Below, one piece after another: positions 1-8,278 of a DNA stretch of 45,169 bases. This stretch comes from CAYIHX01 sp964363305 (GTDB taxonomy: Bacteria; Bdellovibrionota; UBA1018). The position numbers and the translations under genes are program-made. Location of the stretch: assembly GCA_964363305.1 (NCBI GenBank), contig CAYIHX010000033.1, positions 1-45,169 of the forward strand, given 5' to 3'. Position 1 is the first letter of the stretch; the number at the start of each line of letters is the position of its first letter. The notes under the pieces were generated by a model. The model made no database searches. It had not been told where the DNA came from and saw only the letters and a program-made list of their open reading frames with translations.

Positions 1-1
1 C

Positions 2-757
2 CTAAACCAGCCGCTTCAGCAAACGCAGGTAGTCCTTAGTCGACTCGTAGACCATGCACGAGATGAAGTTCAGAAAGTCCGTGTCGTCCTTTTTTCCAGT
101 CTGAGACCTCTTGACGAGCGCGATATAGTCGGCTCGCAGTACCGGCGGAATGAGGGTGATCCCATAGCCGGCCTGAAGCAGTGCGAGATTCATGAGGAGC
201 CGCGCCGTGCGCCCGTTACCATCGACAAAAGGGTGGATATCGACCAACCCCGCGTGAACCTTGGCGGCAAAGGCGACGGGATGATTTTTTTTTCTGAGAG
301 CCGGTAGACGCGTGATAAATTCCTTCATGAGTGCTGGCACTTTTCCGGGCGATGGAGGCACGTAGTTCGTGCCAGAGATCACCACCGGCACCATACGGAA
401 CTTTCCCGCGGTCGCCTCGTCGATCCGGTAGAAGAAAAGGCGATGGATGTGCTGGACATCCTTCTCGGAGAAGGTTTTCTTTTGAGCGAGTTCGTAGACG
501 AGATCAAAAGCCTCGCTGTGCCCCGAGGCTTCGTAATGATCCCTGAGCGGCTTACCTGCGATGGTCAGGCCGTCTTCGAGAACCACCTTGGTTTCTGTTT
601 CCGTGAGGGTATTTCCTTCGATCGCGTTGCTCGAATAGGTCAGCCCGATGCGGTAATACTCTTTGATTTGCCTAAGGAGGGATTGATCGACCGGTCTGAG
701 CGCGTGAATCTGTCGGTTCAGTTCGTCAATCTGGTCGGCTTTGTTTTCATAGTTCAT
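2..757 (-). CDS. Fic family protein (class II, probable AMP transferase)
   Basis: Fic enzymes usually transfer AMP from ATP to a hydroxyl side chain of a target protein. The protein has 251 residues from the ATG at 757. The complete Fic motif HPFVDGNGRTAR starts at about residue 175 and supplies the catalytic His and the anion-binding GNGR loop. An inhibitory helix motif, SNAIEGN (S-x-x-x-E-G), lies near residues 43-49, so this is the class with autoinhibition inside its own N-terminus. A TTG at 772 would add five residues. The ATG is preferred because it forms an ATGA overlap with the stop of the helicase gene and has a GGGAG ribosome site seven bases upstream. It is the last gene of a three-gene chain. 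Family membership is certain; the target and any link to DNA processing are inferred from position only. Confidence 0.93.
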   Translation of the reverse strand: MNYENKADQIDELNRQIHALRPVDQSLLRQIKEYYRIGLTYSSNAIEGNTLTETETKVVLEDGLTIAGKPLRDHYEASGHSEAFDLVYELAQKKTFSEKDVQHIHRLFFYRIDEATAGKFRMVPVVISGTNYVPPSPGKVPALMKEFITRLPALRKKNHPVAFAAKVHAGLVDIHPFVDGNGRTARLLMNLALLQAGYGITLIPPVLRADYIALVKRSQTGKKDDTDFLNFISCMVYESTKDYLRLLKRLV

Positions 758-3147
758 ACCGTAGTCTCCCAAAATTCCCGCACCTCACGCAAGATGCTCG
801 TCGAGACCAGCGTGCGCGCGTTGCCGCGATGCCAGTCTTGCGGCATCACTCGCGCATAGCCGGGTGTGAGGAAGCGGTCGTCGATCAGCACGATCAGGCC
901 GCGGTCGATCTCGGTGCGGATCACGCGCCCGGCGGCTTGCACGGCCTTTGCCATGGCCGGAAAAGTGTAGGCGAAGTCGAAACCGTTACCGTAGATTTTG
1001 TCGTAGTACTTGCGCTTCTCTTCTTGCTCGAGGTCGAACACCGGCAGCGGGGGCCCGACGATGAAAGCGCCGATCAGGGTGTCGCCCGGATAGTCGATGC
1101 CTTCGGAGAACACTCCGCCTTGCACCGCGAACACGAGCGTGGGGCGCGCTTGCGAGCGCAGCTCGTTGAGTATCTCTTCGACTTGGGCGGTCCGCATGCT
1201 GCGCTCTTGGCGAAGGACCGCGAAGCCGACGGGAGGAGTAAAGGCCTCGAGCACTTTTTCCATAAAAGCAAAGCTCGGGAAAAAAACGAAGTAGTTGCCG
1301 GGCCGGAGGGCCGAGACTCGGGCGACGATTTCCGCGATGCGCGGGGTGCTGCGATCGCGTTGCGAGTAGCGAGTCGAAACCTGGGGGATGATCAGCAGCT
1401 TGCGCCGGACCGGGTCAAAGGGGGAGGCGAATTCTTCGGTCGTGATTTCGGAGGGAGTGAGCCCCGAGAGGCGCGCGTAGTAGTCGAACGGCTTCAACGT
1501 CGCCGAGAAGGCGACGACCTGTTGGTAGTCATCATAGCAGGGCTTGAGCATCGCGGAGGCATCGCAGCAGGTGATGCGCACGGTGCCGCCCGTGGAGTGA
1601 GGCTGATAGGTGGTGAAAAATTCCTGAGTCGCGGGGTTTGACACATATTCGAGCGCGGCGGTGAACTCTGACCAGTAGAAGCTGAGCCGTAGGACGACGT
1701 CTTTTGGCGCGATCTCGACATCCGACTCCAAGTAGCGCGAGAGGAACGCGCGAATGCGGGAGTCCTGCTCGAGAAACGGGGAGGCCGGCGGCTGGATGCG
1801 CACGGCGGAATCGCGCGGCCCTTGCGGGGGGCGGCAGTCGAGGAGCACTTGAATGCTCGAATCGAGCAGCTCTTCGGCATCGCCACGAAACCGCGGAGGG
1901 AGTGCGCGCACTCCCTCGCGCATGCTTTCGAGCGTGACGCTGGAGAGTTCGGGCGAGTACATGTCCATTGCGCGACCGGGGAGGTTGTGCGCTTCATCGA
2001 TGATGAGGCTCGGTTTGCCCTCTTGTCCAAGCGCGCTACGGCTGAGGCGGCCGAGGGCGCTCCGAGGCGCGAACACGTAGTTGTAGTCGCAGATCAGCGT
2101 ATCCGCCTGCGGGGCCGCCTCGAGCTGAAGCTCGAAGGGGCAGACCTCGTACTGTTCGCCAAGCGCCCGAAAGGTCTTGGCCGTGAGTTTGCGCTTTTTC
2201 TCGAGCTTTTCGATCAGGCCGTGCTCGGCGACTTTGTCGTAGTAGTTGCGCGCGTACTCGCAGTACTCAGGGTTGCAGAGTGGCTCGGCCTTGAAGCAGA
2301 TCTTGGCCTTCGCGGTGAGGGTCAAAGATTTCACGGATGAGCCGCACTTCTTGAATCGGTCGATGGCATCTTCCGCCACGGCATGCTGGCTGTTTTTCGG
2401 CGTGAGGTAGACCACGCGCTGCCCGCGCGAGAGCGCCTCTTTCAGCACGGGGTAGAGCACGCCCGCCGTTTTTCCGAGGCCCGTGGGGGCCTGGACCATC
2501 AGCGGGCGCCCTTCGGCGATATTTTTTTCGACGAGGGCGATCAATTCCTTTTGTCCCGGGCGCGGCCGTTCGAAGGGAAAAACGAAGCTCGTTGCGAGCC
2601 TTCGGCGGCGCTCGGCCCGTTTCTCGGCGATCCGCGCCTCGGCGACGAGCTCATCCAGGCGCAGCTCGAGCCACCGCTCGTAGCTTGCTCGATCGAGGCT
2701 CACTGTTTCGTTCAGGCTCTGGGCGTTGCGGGACGACACGAGATGAAAAGAGAGGTCGGGCTCCTTCTCCGTTTGTAGCCAATGAAAGTAGCCGTACGTG
2801 CGCAGTTGAAGCGAGTACGGATGTTCGGCGGTCAGGCGAGCGAGCAGCTCTTTCGGGTTGAAGCTCGTCTTGATCTCTTCAATATGCGTCGGATCTCCGT
2901 GAAAAACCCCGTCCATTCGGCCGCGCACTTCAAAAACATAGCCCGCGCGTTCGAATTCATGGCGAACCGAGACTTCCGCTTCGTACTCTTCATGTGCCTC
3001 TTTGCGCGAAGCCTGCACGCGTTGATGAATTTCGATTCCGTCTTCGCGGGCGCTTCCCAGTCCGGAATGAGCATCGAGATGGCCTGTGCGCGGCACGGGA
3101 AGCGCGAATTCCCCGACGGAGAGTGAAATGAGCTTCCGGTCGTTCAT
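754..3147 (-). CDS. RecB-type nuclease fused to XPD/DinG-like Fe-S DNA helicase
   Basis: This is predicted to be an ATP-dependent DNA helicase with its own nuclease-like domain. Residues about 60-120 look like a PD-(D/E)xK (RecB/Cas4) domain: GRMDG (D79), then EEIKT (E91-x-K93), then the QLRTYGY helix typical of RecB motif IV. The helicase half has Walker A APTGLGKT near 217-227, a DEAH box (IIDEAHN) near 382-388, and cysteines spaced like the XPD/DinG iron-sulfur cluster (C-x6-C-x4-C near 283-295 and CPFE near 335). The C-terminal motor ends with a QAAGRVIR motif VI. It has 797 residues. The ATG at 3147 overlaps the stop of the upstream exonuclease gene as ATGA, and its own stop overlaps fic the same way. 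Repair, recombination or defence are all possible roles. Confidence 0.9.
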   Translation of the reverse strand: MNDRKLISLSVGEFALPVPRTGHLDAHSGLGSAREDGIEIHQRVQASRKEAHEEYEAEVSVRHEFERAGYVFEVRGRMDGVFHGDPTHIEEIKTSFNPKELLARLTAEHPYSLQLRTYGYFHWLQTEKEPDLSFHLVSSRNAQSLNETVSLDRASYERWLELRLDELVAEARIAEKRAERRRRLATSFVFPFERPRPGQKELIALVEKNIAEGRPLMVQAPTGLGKTAGVLYPVLKEALSRGQRVVYLTPKNSQHAVAEDAIDRFKKCGSSVKSLTLTAKAKICFKAEPLCNPEYCEYARNYYDKVAEHGLIEKLEKKRKLTAKTFRALGEQYEVCPFELQLEAAPQADTLICDYNYVFAPRSALGRLSRSALGQEGKPSLIIDEAHNLPGRAMDMYSPELSSVTLESMREGVRALPPRFRGDAEELLDSSIQVLLDCRPPQGPRDSAVRIQPPASPFLEQDSRIRAFLSRYLESDVEIAPKDVVLRLSFYWSEFTAALEYVSNPATQEFFTTYQPHSTGGTVRITCCDASAMLKPCYDDYQQVVAFSATLKPFDYYARLSGLTPSEITTEEFASPFDPVRRKLLIIPQVSTRYSQRDRSTPRIAEIVARVSALRPGNYFVFFPSFAFMEKVLEAFTPPVGFAVLRQERSMRTAQVEEILNELRSQARPTLVFAVQGGVFSEGIDYPGDTLIGAFIVGPPLPVFDLEQEEKRKYYDKIYGNGFDFAYTFPAMAKAVQAAGRVIRTEIDRGLIVLIDDRFLTPGYARVMPQDWHRGNARTLVSTSILREVREFWETTV

Positions 3148-4217
3148 GAGTGAAGGCCTTCAAACAAGGAGAGATTCACGGGGGGGAGGCGCGCATAGGC
3201 CGTTTCTTCGAGGGCGGTGATCGGGTGCACGTCGAGCCCGCGTTTGCGAAGATGGCGAATGAGGGCGCCGTTCTCTCGGTGCATGACAAACACCTGGCGC
3301 GCGCCGCTTTCGTCGATGGTTCGATTTAGGTCGTCCCAGTCGGCGTGATCGGAGAGTACGAAGCCCCGGTCGTAGCCGTCGCCTCCGCGATAGGGGTTGG
3401 CCTTCGTCTGGCCGTGCATCCAGCCCGAGGCGAAGGCGGTGCGAGGGGCGTTGAGTTTCTCGCGCCAAGCTCCCTGAAGAATCGACGGAGGCGCGAGAAT
3501 CAAATCACCGGTGAGCTCTTCGCCGAAGAGGCTGTCGGCACCCCAGGGCTCGGACGGCAGCACCCGCGTCGGCGCGAGCACGCGACCTTCGGCGCGGTAG
3601 CACTCCGTGAGGTCGTGAATGCTCTCATGAATCCAGATCGGGCGTGTGGCCCAGGGCGCGAGCTCGGCGAGAATTCGCTGCGATTTGCCGAGCGAGTAGC
3701 CGAAGAGCAGGCTGTTCTTTCCTTCGGCGGCGTTGCCTTGCCACCATTCGAAGAAGTCTCTTCCGTGCTCGGCTGATTTCGACCAGCGGTACTTCGGGGT
3801 TCCGAAGGTCGCTTCGGTGATAAACGTGTCGCAGCGGACGGACTCGAACGGCTCGCAGCTCGGATCGGGATCGCGTTTGTAGTCGCCCGAGGCGACCCAG
3901 ACCTCGCCGCCCACTTCGACCCGCACCTGCGCTGAACCGAGGATGTGCCCGGCCGGATGGAAGCTTACGGTCGCGCCACCGAAACGAATGGGTTCACCGA
4001 ACGACGCGCCCTGAACCTCGATCTTTTTCCCGAGGCGACAGCGCAAAATTCCCACCGAGCTTTGAGCGCAGAAATATTTCTTCGAGCCACGCCGGGCGTG
4101 GTCGCTATGCCCGTGCGTGACGAGGGCGGTGCTCACGGCTCGATGCGGGTCGATGTAGAAATCGCCGGCCGGGCAGTAGAGGCCGGAGGGTGTCCAGGTG
4201 AGCAGCGGCTGCGCCAT
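3144..4217 (-). CDS. Metallo-beta-lactamase-fold exonuclease (ligase-associated type)
   Basis: This resembles the ligase-associated DNA exonuclease branch of the MBL/beta-CASP nucleases, which trim DNA ends. It has 357 residues. The metal-binding motif THGHSDH (H35, H37, D39, H40) is present, followed by HPAGHILGS and SGDYKRDPDPSCEPF, both typical of the branch, and a C-terminal LSDHADW. The usual partners, an ATP-dependent ligase and an Lhr-type helicase, are absent. The coupled partner here is a RecB-XPD helicase instead. It is the first gene of the operon. The ATG at 4217 has no clear ribosome site. The family call is strong and the biological role is inferred. Confidence 0.9.
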   Translation of the reverse strand: MAQPLLTWTPSGLYCPAGDFYIDPHRAVSTALVTHGHSDHARRGSKKYFCAQSSVGILRCRLGKKIEVQGASFGEPIRFGGATVSFHPAGHILGSAQVRVEVGGEVWVASGDYKRDPDPSCEPFESVRCDTFITEATFGTPKYRWSKSAEHGRDFFEWWQGNAAEGKNSLLFGYSLGKSQRILAELAPWATRPIWIHESIHDLTECYRAEGRVLAPTRVLPSEPWGADSLFGEELTGDLILAPPSILQGAWREKLNAPRTAFASGWMHGQTKANPYRGGDGYDRGFVLSDHADWDDLNRTIDESGARQVFVMHRENGALIRHLRKRGLDVHPITALEETAYARLPPVNLSLFEGLHS

Positions 4218-4301
4218 GGAGGGACGTTAGCTCGGATGGAAAAATTGAGCTACTGCCCCGGGTTGGGGCCCGGTTTCCGTCAAGGCCGCGCCTTCTCCCG
4301 G

Positions 4302-4374
4302 AAGGAGATGAAACATCAACTTCCCAGTGAATTAGGGCTCGTTCCGAGTGCGGAAGTTGATGTTTCATCTCCTT
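4302..4374. repeat. Perfect 23-bp inverted repeat between divergent operons
   Basis: The arm at 4302-4324 is the exact reverse complement of 4352-4374, with a 27-base spacer. It lies in the 216-base gap between the divergently transcribed exonuclease and aspartokinase genes. As RNA it would form a 23-bp stem. No T-run follows either arm, so it is not a standard intrinsic terminator. It could be an operator pair, a leader hairpin for lysC, or a small mobile repeat. Confidence 0.9.
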
Positions 4375-4433
4375 TCGCTCGGCCCCTCAGATTGGGATGG
4401 ATTCCCGGCTCCTCCCCTGGCAGCGTTTTGAGC

Positions 4434-5663
4434 ATGGCTCTTGTCGTCCAGAAGTACGGAGGGACGTCCGTCGGTACTCCGGAAAAGATTCTCGCCGTGG
4501 CCCGGCGCATTGCCCAAGCTCATCGCGAGGGGACGCAGCTCGTCGTCGTGGTCTCGGCCATGGGACACACGACGGATGAGCTGATTTCTCTGGCCGGGCA
4601 GGTTTCCAAGGCTCCGCCGCGGCGCGAGATGGATATGCTCCTCTCGACCGGCGAGCGCATTTCGATGGCCCTGCTCAGCATGGCCCTCAGTGACCTGGGA
4701 GTGAAGGCGATTTCGTTGACCGGCTCGCAGTCGGGCATCATCACCGACACGAGCCATCGGCGCGCCCGCATTCTGCGCATCTTGGGTGATCGCTTACGCG
4801 AAGGCTTAGCTCAGGGCCATGTGGTCATTGTGGCGGGGTTTCAGGGGGTCAGCGAGGCGAAGGAGATCACAACCCTGGGGAGAGGCGGTTCGGATACGAC
4901 CGCCGTGGCGCTCGCCGCCACCCTGAAGGCCGAGCGCTGCGAAATTTACACGGATGTCGACGGCGTCTATTCGGCTGACCCCCGGGTGGTTCCGGATGCG
5001 CGCCTCTGGAAAGAAATCAGACATGACCATATGGTGGAGTTGGCAGCTCGGGGTGCCGGGATTCTGCACCTTCGCAGTGTGCAGCTCGCCGCGCGGTTTC
5101 GGGTGCCGCTCTGGGTTTTGAACAGTGCTAAAGGAGGCCTTTTGGGGACACAGGTGGTGGAAAAAACTCAGGTGCAGGCGGGAATGGAGCAGCCTCAGGT
5201 GGTGGGCGTGACCTGCGACTTGGATCGAGTGCTGGTGCAAGTGGTTTGCGCGCGCCCGACCGCGATCGCCGCGCTCTGGGATCGGGCTCGGGAGGGGCAG
5301 CTTCCGCTTTACGCCCCCTTGTTTAGCGGTACGGAAGTGCTCTTTTTCTGCGAAAAAGAAATGGCTCTGGAGTGGAAGGCCATTTTGGACAAGCTGACGA
5401 TCGATGGCTTCTTGCAAGAGTACCGAATCGATGACTCGTATGTTCCCCTCGCCGTGGTCGGAGACCGCCTCACGCAGGACGGTTCGGCCCTCTCCGAGAT
5501 TTACGACGTTCTAGCCAAAGAGCATGTCGAGGCGAGGGCGGGCTTTGCCTCGCCCCTGGCGTTGACCTTTGTCGTACCCGCGCACCGGGCGAAAGACGTC
5601 GTTCGTGCCCTACATGCTCGGTTTCAATCACGGATGGATCCTGTTACGGAGAAAAGAACATGA
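4434..5663 (+). CDS. lysC: Aspartate kinase
   Basis: It phosphorylates L-aspartate, the first step towards lysine, threonine, methionine and diaminopimelate. It has 409 residues, the usual length of a monofunctional enzyme. Visible motifs are the N-terminal KYGGTSVG (residues 7-14), LLSTGERIS, GRGGSDTTAVALAA and TDVDGVYSADPR of the kinase domain. The last 150 residues or so match the paired ACT domains that bind lysine or threonine. The frame stays open far upstream, but the ATG at 4434 puts the conserved N-terminus in the right place. Its stop overlaps the next start as ATGA. Feedback control through the ACT domains is expected from the family. The hairpin upstream is a possible leader element. 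Confidence 0.96.
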   Translation: MALVVQKYGGTSVGTPEKILAVARRIAQAHREGTQLVVVVSAMGHTTDELISLAGQVSKAPPRREMDMLLSTGERISMALLSMALSDLGVKAISLTGSQSGIITDTSHRRARILRILGDRLREGLAQGHVVIVAGFQGVSEAKEITTLGRGGSDTTAVALAATLKAERCEIYTDVDGVYSADPRVVPDARLWKEIRHDHMVELAARGAGILHLRSVQLAARFRVPLWVLNSAKGGLLGTQVVEKTQVQAGMEQPQVVGVTCDLDRVLVQVVCARPTAIAALWDRAREGQLPLYAPLFSGTEVLFFCEKEMALEWKAILDKLTIDGFLQEYRIDDSYVPLAVVGDRLTQDGSALSEIYDVLAKEHVEARAGFASPLALTFVVPAHRAKDVVRALHARFQSRMDPVTEKRT

Positions 5664-6847
5664 GTCGAAAAGCTTCTACTGCTCGAGGGACACGCAAAGG
5701 GTCAGTGATCGTGGTGGGGGATGGCTGGGCCGCGCTCGCTTGTCTCGCCTTGCTTTCCCGCAGCCGGGACGAGGGGGAGACGCTGGTTTGGGTGACTGGT
5801 TCACGCGCCCGAATTGTCCCGGTGCTTCCCGGCCTCGATGCCACGGCCGGCGCCCGCGCTTGGCAATACCTGGTCGGTCTTTTCGGAATCGAAGCCGGCC
5901 AGCTCGTCAGCGGGAATTTTCTTCGCGAGTTTCGAAACAAGGCGTTTCGCCATCCTCTTTGGATCAAGGCGCCGACGCCCGAGGCACGTCGCGATGTGCG
6001 GGAGAGCGAGCTGTGGGATTCAGAGGCCAACCTGTGCTCGGATTTCGAGGCGCGCTTCACCGCTTTGACGCTTTCTGAAATCGAAGAGACTCTGCGCGCA
6101 GCCGTGGCTGCGCTTCCCGCCATTGAGCGAATCGACGGCGACACCTTGGCCGCGCTCTCATTGGAAGAGGGCGTTCTCCATTCTGTTCGCTTGAATTCGG
6201 GGCGAGAGCTGCCGTGCTCAACCCTCTACTATGCCGATGGTTGGTCGGATCTCGGCAGCGTAAGCGGCATGCCGAAGCCTGTTCCGTTCAATCGCCATCG
6301 CGAGCCGGTGGGTCTTCTGCAATTGCAGCTCAAGCACCATGCGCCGCTCGGGCAGGCTCCGGTTCAGGAGGGGTTTTTCGGCCCGATTCAGCGTGAAGCG
6401 GGCGAGGAGTTTCAGCGCCAGGTGTGGGGACATTTTTCGAGCGACGGGCGGCGGAGTCATTGGTCCGTCGCGCTTGGCGCGAAGGAGATCGAAGACAATC
6501 ATGAGATCGCGAAGAAAATTCGTCGCATGAAGCAGGCGCTCGACAAAATGTTTGTCGGCCCCGAATGGTTACCTGAAGGTGTGACGGAGTTCTGCGCGAC
6601 CCTCGAAGACGAACAGGTACGGTTCGAAGAGAACGTTCTTTTTGATCGCGGCAGGGAAGTGCGTAAAGCGCAGACGCTTCCGGCGATCGACGGCGCATTT
6701 TTTCTCACCGACGGTTACGGGCCGGCTGCGGCATTTGAACAGGCTTTCGGGGAGCTGGCGCCGCAGATCGATCTCTCGGGCCCGCTTACGGCCGAGTGGG
6801 AGAGCGCGGCCGAGCGTCAGGAAGATCTCGCGTCCGCTCAGTTCTGA
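5660..6847 (+). CDS. Rossmann-type FAD/NAD-binding protein of unknown function
   Basis: It has 395 residues. After a short basic N-terminus comes a dinucleotide-binding start (VIVVGDGWAALACL, residues about 16-29). Near the C-terminus, AIDGAFFLTDGYGPAAAFEQ resembles the second nucleotide-contact segment of FAD-dependent oxidoreductases. There is no signal peptide or membrane segment. The start overlaps the lysC stop as ATGA, so the two are translationally coupled, although no amino-acid pathway role can be read from the sequence. It ends ten bases inside the convergent comF gene. I do not recognise a specific family. Oxidoreductase is the best guess, and a degenerate FAD-fold protein is possible. 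Confidence 0.85.
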   Translation: MSRKASTARGTRKGSVIVVGDGWAALACLALLSRSRDEGETLVWVTGSRARIVPVLPGLDATAGARAWQYLVGLFGIEAGQLVSGNFLREFRNKAFRHPLWIKAPTPEARRDVRESELWDSEANLCSDFEARFTALTLSEIEETLRAAVAALPAIERIDGDTLAALSLEEGVLHSVRLNSGRELPCSTLYYADGWSDLGSVSGMPKPVPFNRHREPVGLLQLQLKHHAPLGQAPVQEGFFGPIQREAGEEFQRQVWGHFSSDGRRSHWSVALGAKEIEDNHEIAKKIRRMKQALDKMFVGPEWLPEGVTEFCATLEDEQVRFEENVLFDRGREVRKAQTLPAIDGAFFLTDGYGPAAAFEQAFGELAPQIDLSGPLTAEWESAAERQEDLASAQF

Positions 6848-7524
6848 GTTCGGCGCGAGTCGAGCCCCGGCGGTCGGTAGGCCAAGGAATAGTAGTGAAT
6901 GCGTTGTGCGCCCGCAGCCTGAAGGGCGGCTCCGGCGGCTCGAAGCGTTCTCCCCGTGGTGCGGAGGTCGTCGACCAGAACGCAGGTGGGATGCGCGAGC
7001 GGCCTGAGGAGTGAGAAGGCGAGTGCCGATGCGTATCGAGCTTCCCGCCCCAGCTCTTTCGTCTGAGCGCGGTCGGTTCTTTGGGGGGCGGAAAGGATTT
7101 CTTGAATTTGCACTCCGCTCTTTTGTCGAAGGGCGAGGGCGACTTCGAGCGCGGGATTGCGGCCTAACTGCCACGACCGGCTCACGGTCTGACCGATTGG
7201 AATCAGGACTGCGGGCTCCCCGGGCCGGAGGTTCGGGAAGTGGAGGATATCTGGACGGAGGAGGCGCCGCGCGAGTCGGGGATTTGCATGGTTTTTCCAG
7301 GCCCGGAGCACGAAATAGCTTTGCCCGATGGCCAGGTAGGCGGAGGTCACGGATGCAACCATTGGCCAGGCTTTCCAGGGGTTGGCGCAGGGGTTCCCGG
7401 TGCAGTCGAGCTCGCCGCAGGAGGGGCAGAGCCGCGGGCAAGGCAGCAGGCTCGAATCGCATTCCGGACAAAGCGGAGAGCCTTCTCCGGGGCAGGCGCA
7501 GCAGGATGAAAAGAGGGGATGCAT
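6838..7524 (-). CDS. comF: ComF family phosphoribosyltransferase-like protein
   Basis: ComF proteins are needed for natural DNA uptake in competent bacteria and work with the ComFA translocase or the recombination machinery. The N-terminus holds zinc-ribbon-like cysteine pairs (CCAC, CPEC, CPSC, all within about 45 residues). The C-terminal half ends in the phosphoribosyltransferase loop CVLVDDLRTTGRTL. The product has 228 residues from the ATG at 7524. A TTG at 7542 would add six. Like many ComF genes it stands alone, convergent with the preceding gene and overlapping it by ten bases. Uptake competence is inferred from the family only. Confidence 0.88.
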   Translation of the reverse strand: MHPLFSSCCACPGEGSPLCPECDSSLLPCPRLCPSCGELDCTGNPCANPWKAWPMVASVTSAYLAIGQSYFVLRAWKNHANPRLARRLLRPDILHFPNLRPGEPAVLIPIGQTVSRSWQLGRNPALEVALALRQKSGVQIQEILSAPQRTDRAQTKELGREARYASALAFSLLRPLAHPTCVLVDDLRTTGRTLRAAGAALQAAGAQRIHYYSLAYRPPGLDSRRTQN

Positions 7525-7567
7525 CAGCGTGGGCTGTAGCAAGGGCCGTGCGCACCGAGTGCCGAGG

Positions 7568-7607
7568 TTGCAGGGCGCAATCTTTCATGCCATGATTGAA
7601 TGGCATG
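7568..7607 (+). promoter_or_regulatory. Candidate promoter and palindromic operator of the MazEF-type module
   Basis: A perfect inverted repeat, CATGCCAT at 7586-7593 and ATGGCATG at 7600-7607, has a six-base spacer and includes the antitoxin start codon. A weak promoter fits around it: TTGCAG at 7568-7573, a 17-base spacer, and CATGAT at 7591-7596. That would start the transcript close to the ATG at 7605, so the message would be leaderless, which agrees with the lack of a ribosome site. Autoregulation by the antitoxin or toxin-antitoxin complex is typical of such modules. The palindrome is certain and the promoter is inferred. Confidence 0.6.
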
Positions 7608-7931
7608 AAGCCTGCCATAAGAAAAACACGTCTTGAAAAGAAGGAGCGTCCCGCTCGTATCCGTAATTTTCACCTTCCGTTACCGGCCGACCTCTATCAG
7701 GAGCTGTCCGCGGCGGCTCAGGGGGAAGGAGAGCCGACGACAGTTTTGGCTCGGCGAGCGATCCGATTTTTCCTTGAGCTTCGCCGTAAGCGAGAGGTGG
7801 GACGCCAGGTGCGGGAGTTCGCGTTGAAGTATGCGGGCACCGACGTGGATTTCGATTCGGAGTGGGAGGAGGAAGGTCTCCGGGTTTGGGCCGCAGCGGA
7901 AGGCAAGACGGGCGGAGAGCGCGATCGATGA
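7605..7931 (+). CDS. Antitoxin of a MazEF/PemIK-like module
   Basis: It has 108 residues from the ATG at 7605. A TTG at 7596 would add three but would lie inside the palindrome spacer. The N-terminus is very basic. It is followed by RNFHLPLPADLYQELSAAAQ, which looks like a ribbon-helix-helix strand and first helix (DNA binding), then a second helix with TVLARRAIRFFLELRR. The C-terminus is acidic (DVDFDSEWEEEG), as expected for the toxin-neutralising tail. The gene overlaps the toxin start as ATGA. Role and partner follow from that coupling; the sequence matches no antitoxin family I can name precisely. Confidence 0.8.
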   Translation: MKPAIRKTRLEKKERPARIRNFHLPLPADLYQELSAAAQGEGEPTTVLARRAIRFFLELRRKREVGRQVREFALKYAGTDVDFDSEWEEEGLRVWAAAEGKTGGERDR

Positions 7932-8275
7932 GGCGTGGCGAAGTTTGGTGGGCTCGGTTGGAGCCGAGATCCGGTTCTGAACAGCGAGGTCGGCGTCCCG
8001 TCTTAGTGATGTCGCATGACGATCTTAACGCGGTCGACGCCTGGCGAAGTATCATTGTCCTGCCGTTGTCGACCTCGTTTCGGCAATCCGCTCGAACGCC
8101 TTTGGTCGTCACGGTTCCGAGGGGGGTCGCAGGGATCGAGTCGGAGAGCTCGGTCCTCGCTCACCAGGTCACCGTGCTGGACCGATCGAAGCTCGAGCGT
8201 CGAGTCGGCGCTCTGCCGAAAAACCTGATGCGGGAAGTGGAACGGGCGCTGAGCACGGCCCTTGGAATGGTTTAG
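7928..8275 (+). CDS. MazF/PemK-type endoribonuclease toxin
   Basis: This is predicted to cut mRNA at short sequence motifs and so stop translation. It has 115 residues, typical for MazF. It starts with the conserved RRGEVWWARLEP strand, followed by RGRRPVLVMSHDDLN (the GxRPV-V turn with the catalytic Arg) and IIVLPLSTSF. The later segments ESSVLAHQVTVLDRSKL and RVGALPKNLMREVERAL match the family C-terminus. All core motifs are intact, so it should be active. It is translationally coupled to the antitoxin by ATGA. It could act in stress response, plasmid-like maintenance or phage defence; nothing nearby decides which. Confidence 0.92.
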   Translation: MRRGEVWWARLEPRSGSEQRGRRPVLVMSHDDLNAVDAWRSIIVLPLSTSFRQSARTPLVVTVPRGVAGIESESSVLAHQVTVLDRSKLERRVGALPKNLMREVERALSTALGMV

Positions 8276-8278
8276 CCC

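Noticed and set aside
331..859. Plus-strand open frames opposite the Fic gene
   Set aside because: They are complements of the fic and helicase genes, lack motifs and have unnatural compositions (Arg/Pro-rich).
3945..4433. N-terminal extension of aspartate kinase
   Set aside because: The frame is open by chance through the intergenic region; it would read across the inverted repeat, and the conserved N-terminus starts at 4434.
7585..8112. Minus-strand 175-residue frame across the toxin-antitoxin pair
   Set aside because: Opposite to two genes with clear families, ATGA overlap and motifs; a shadow.
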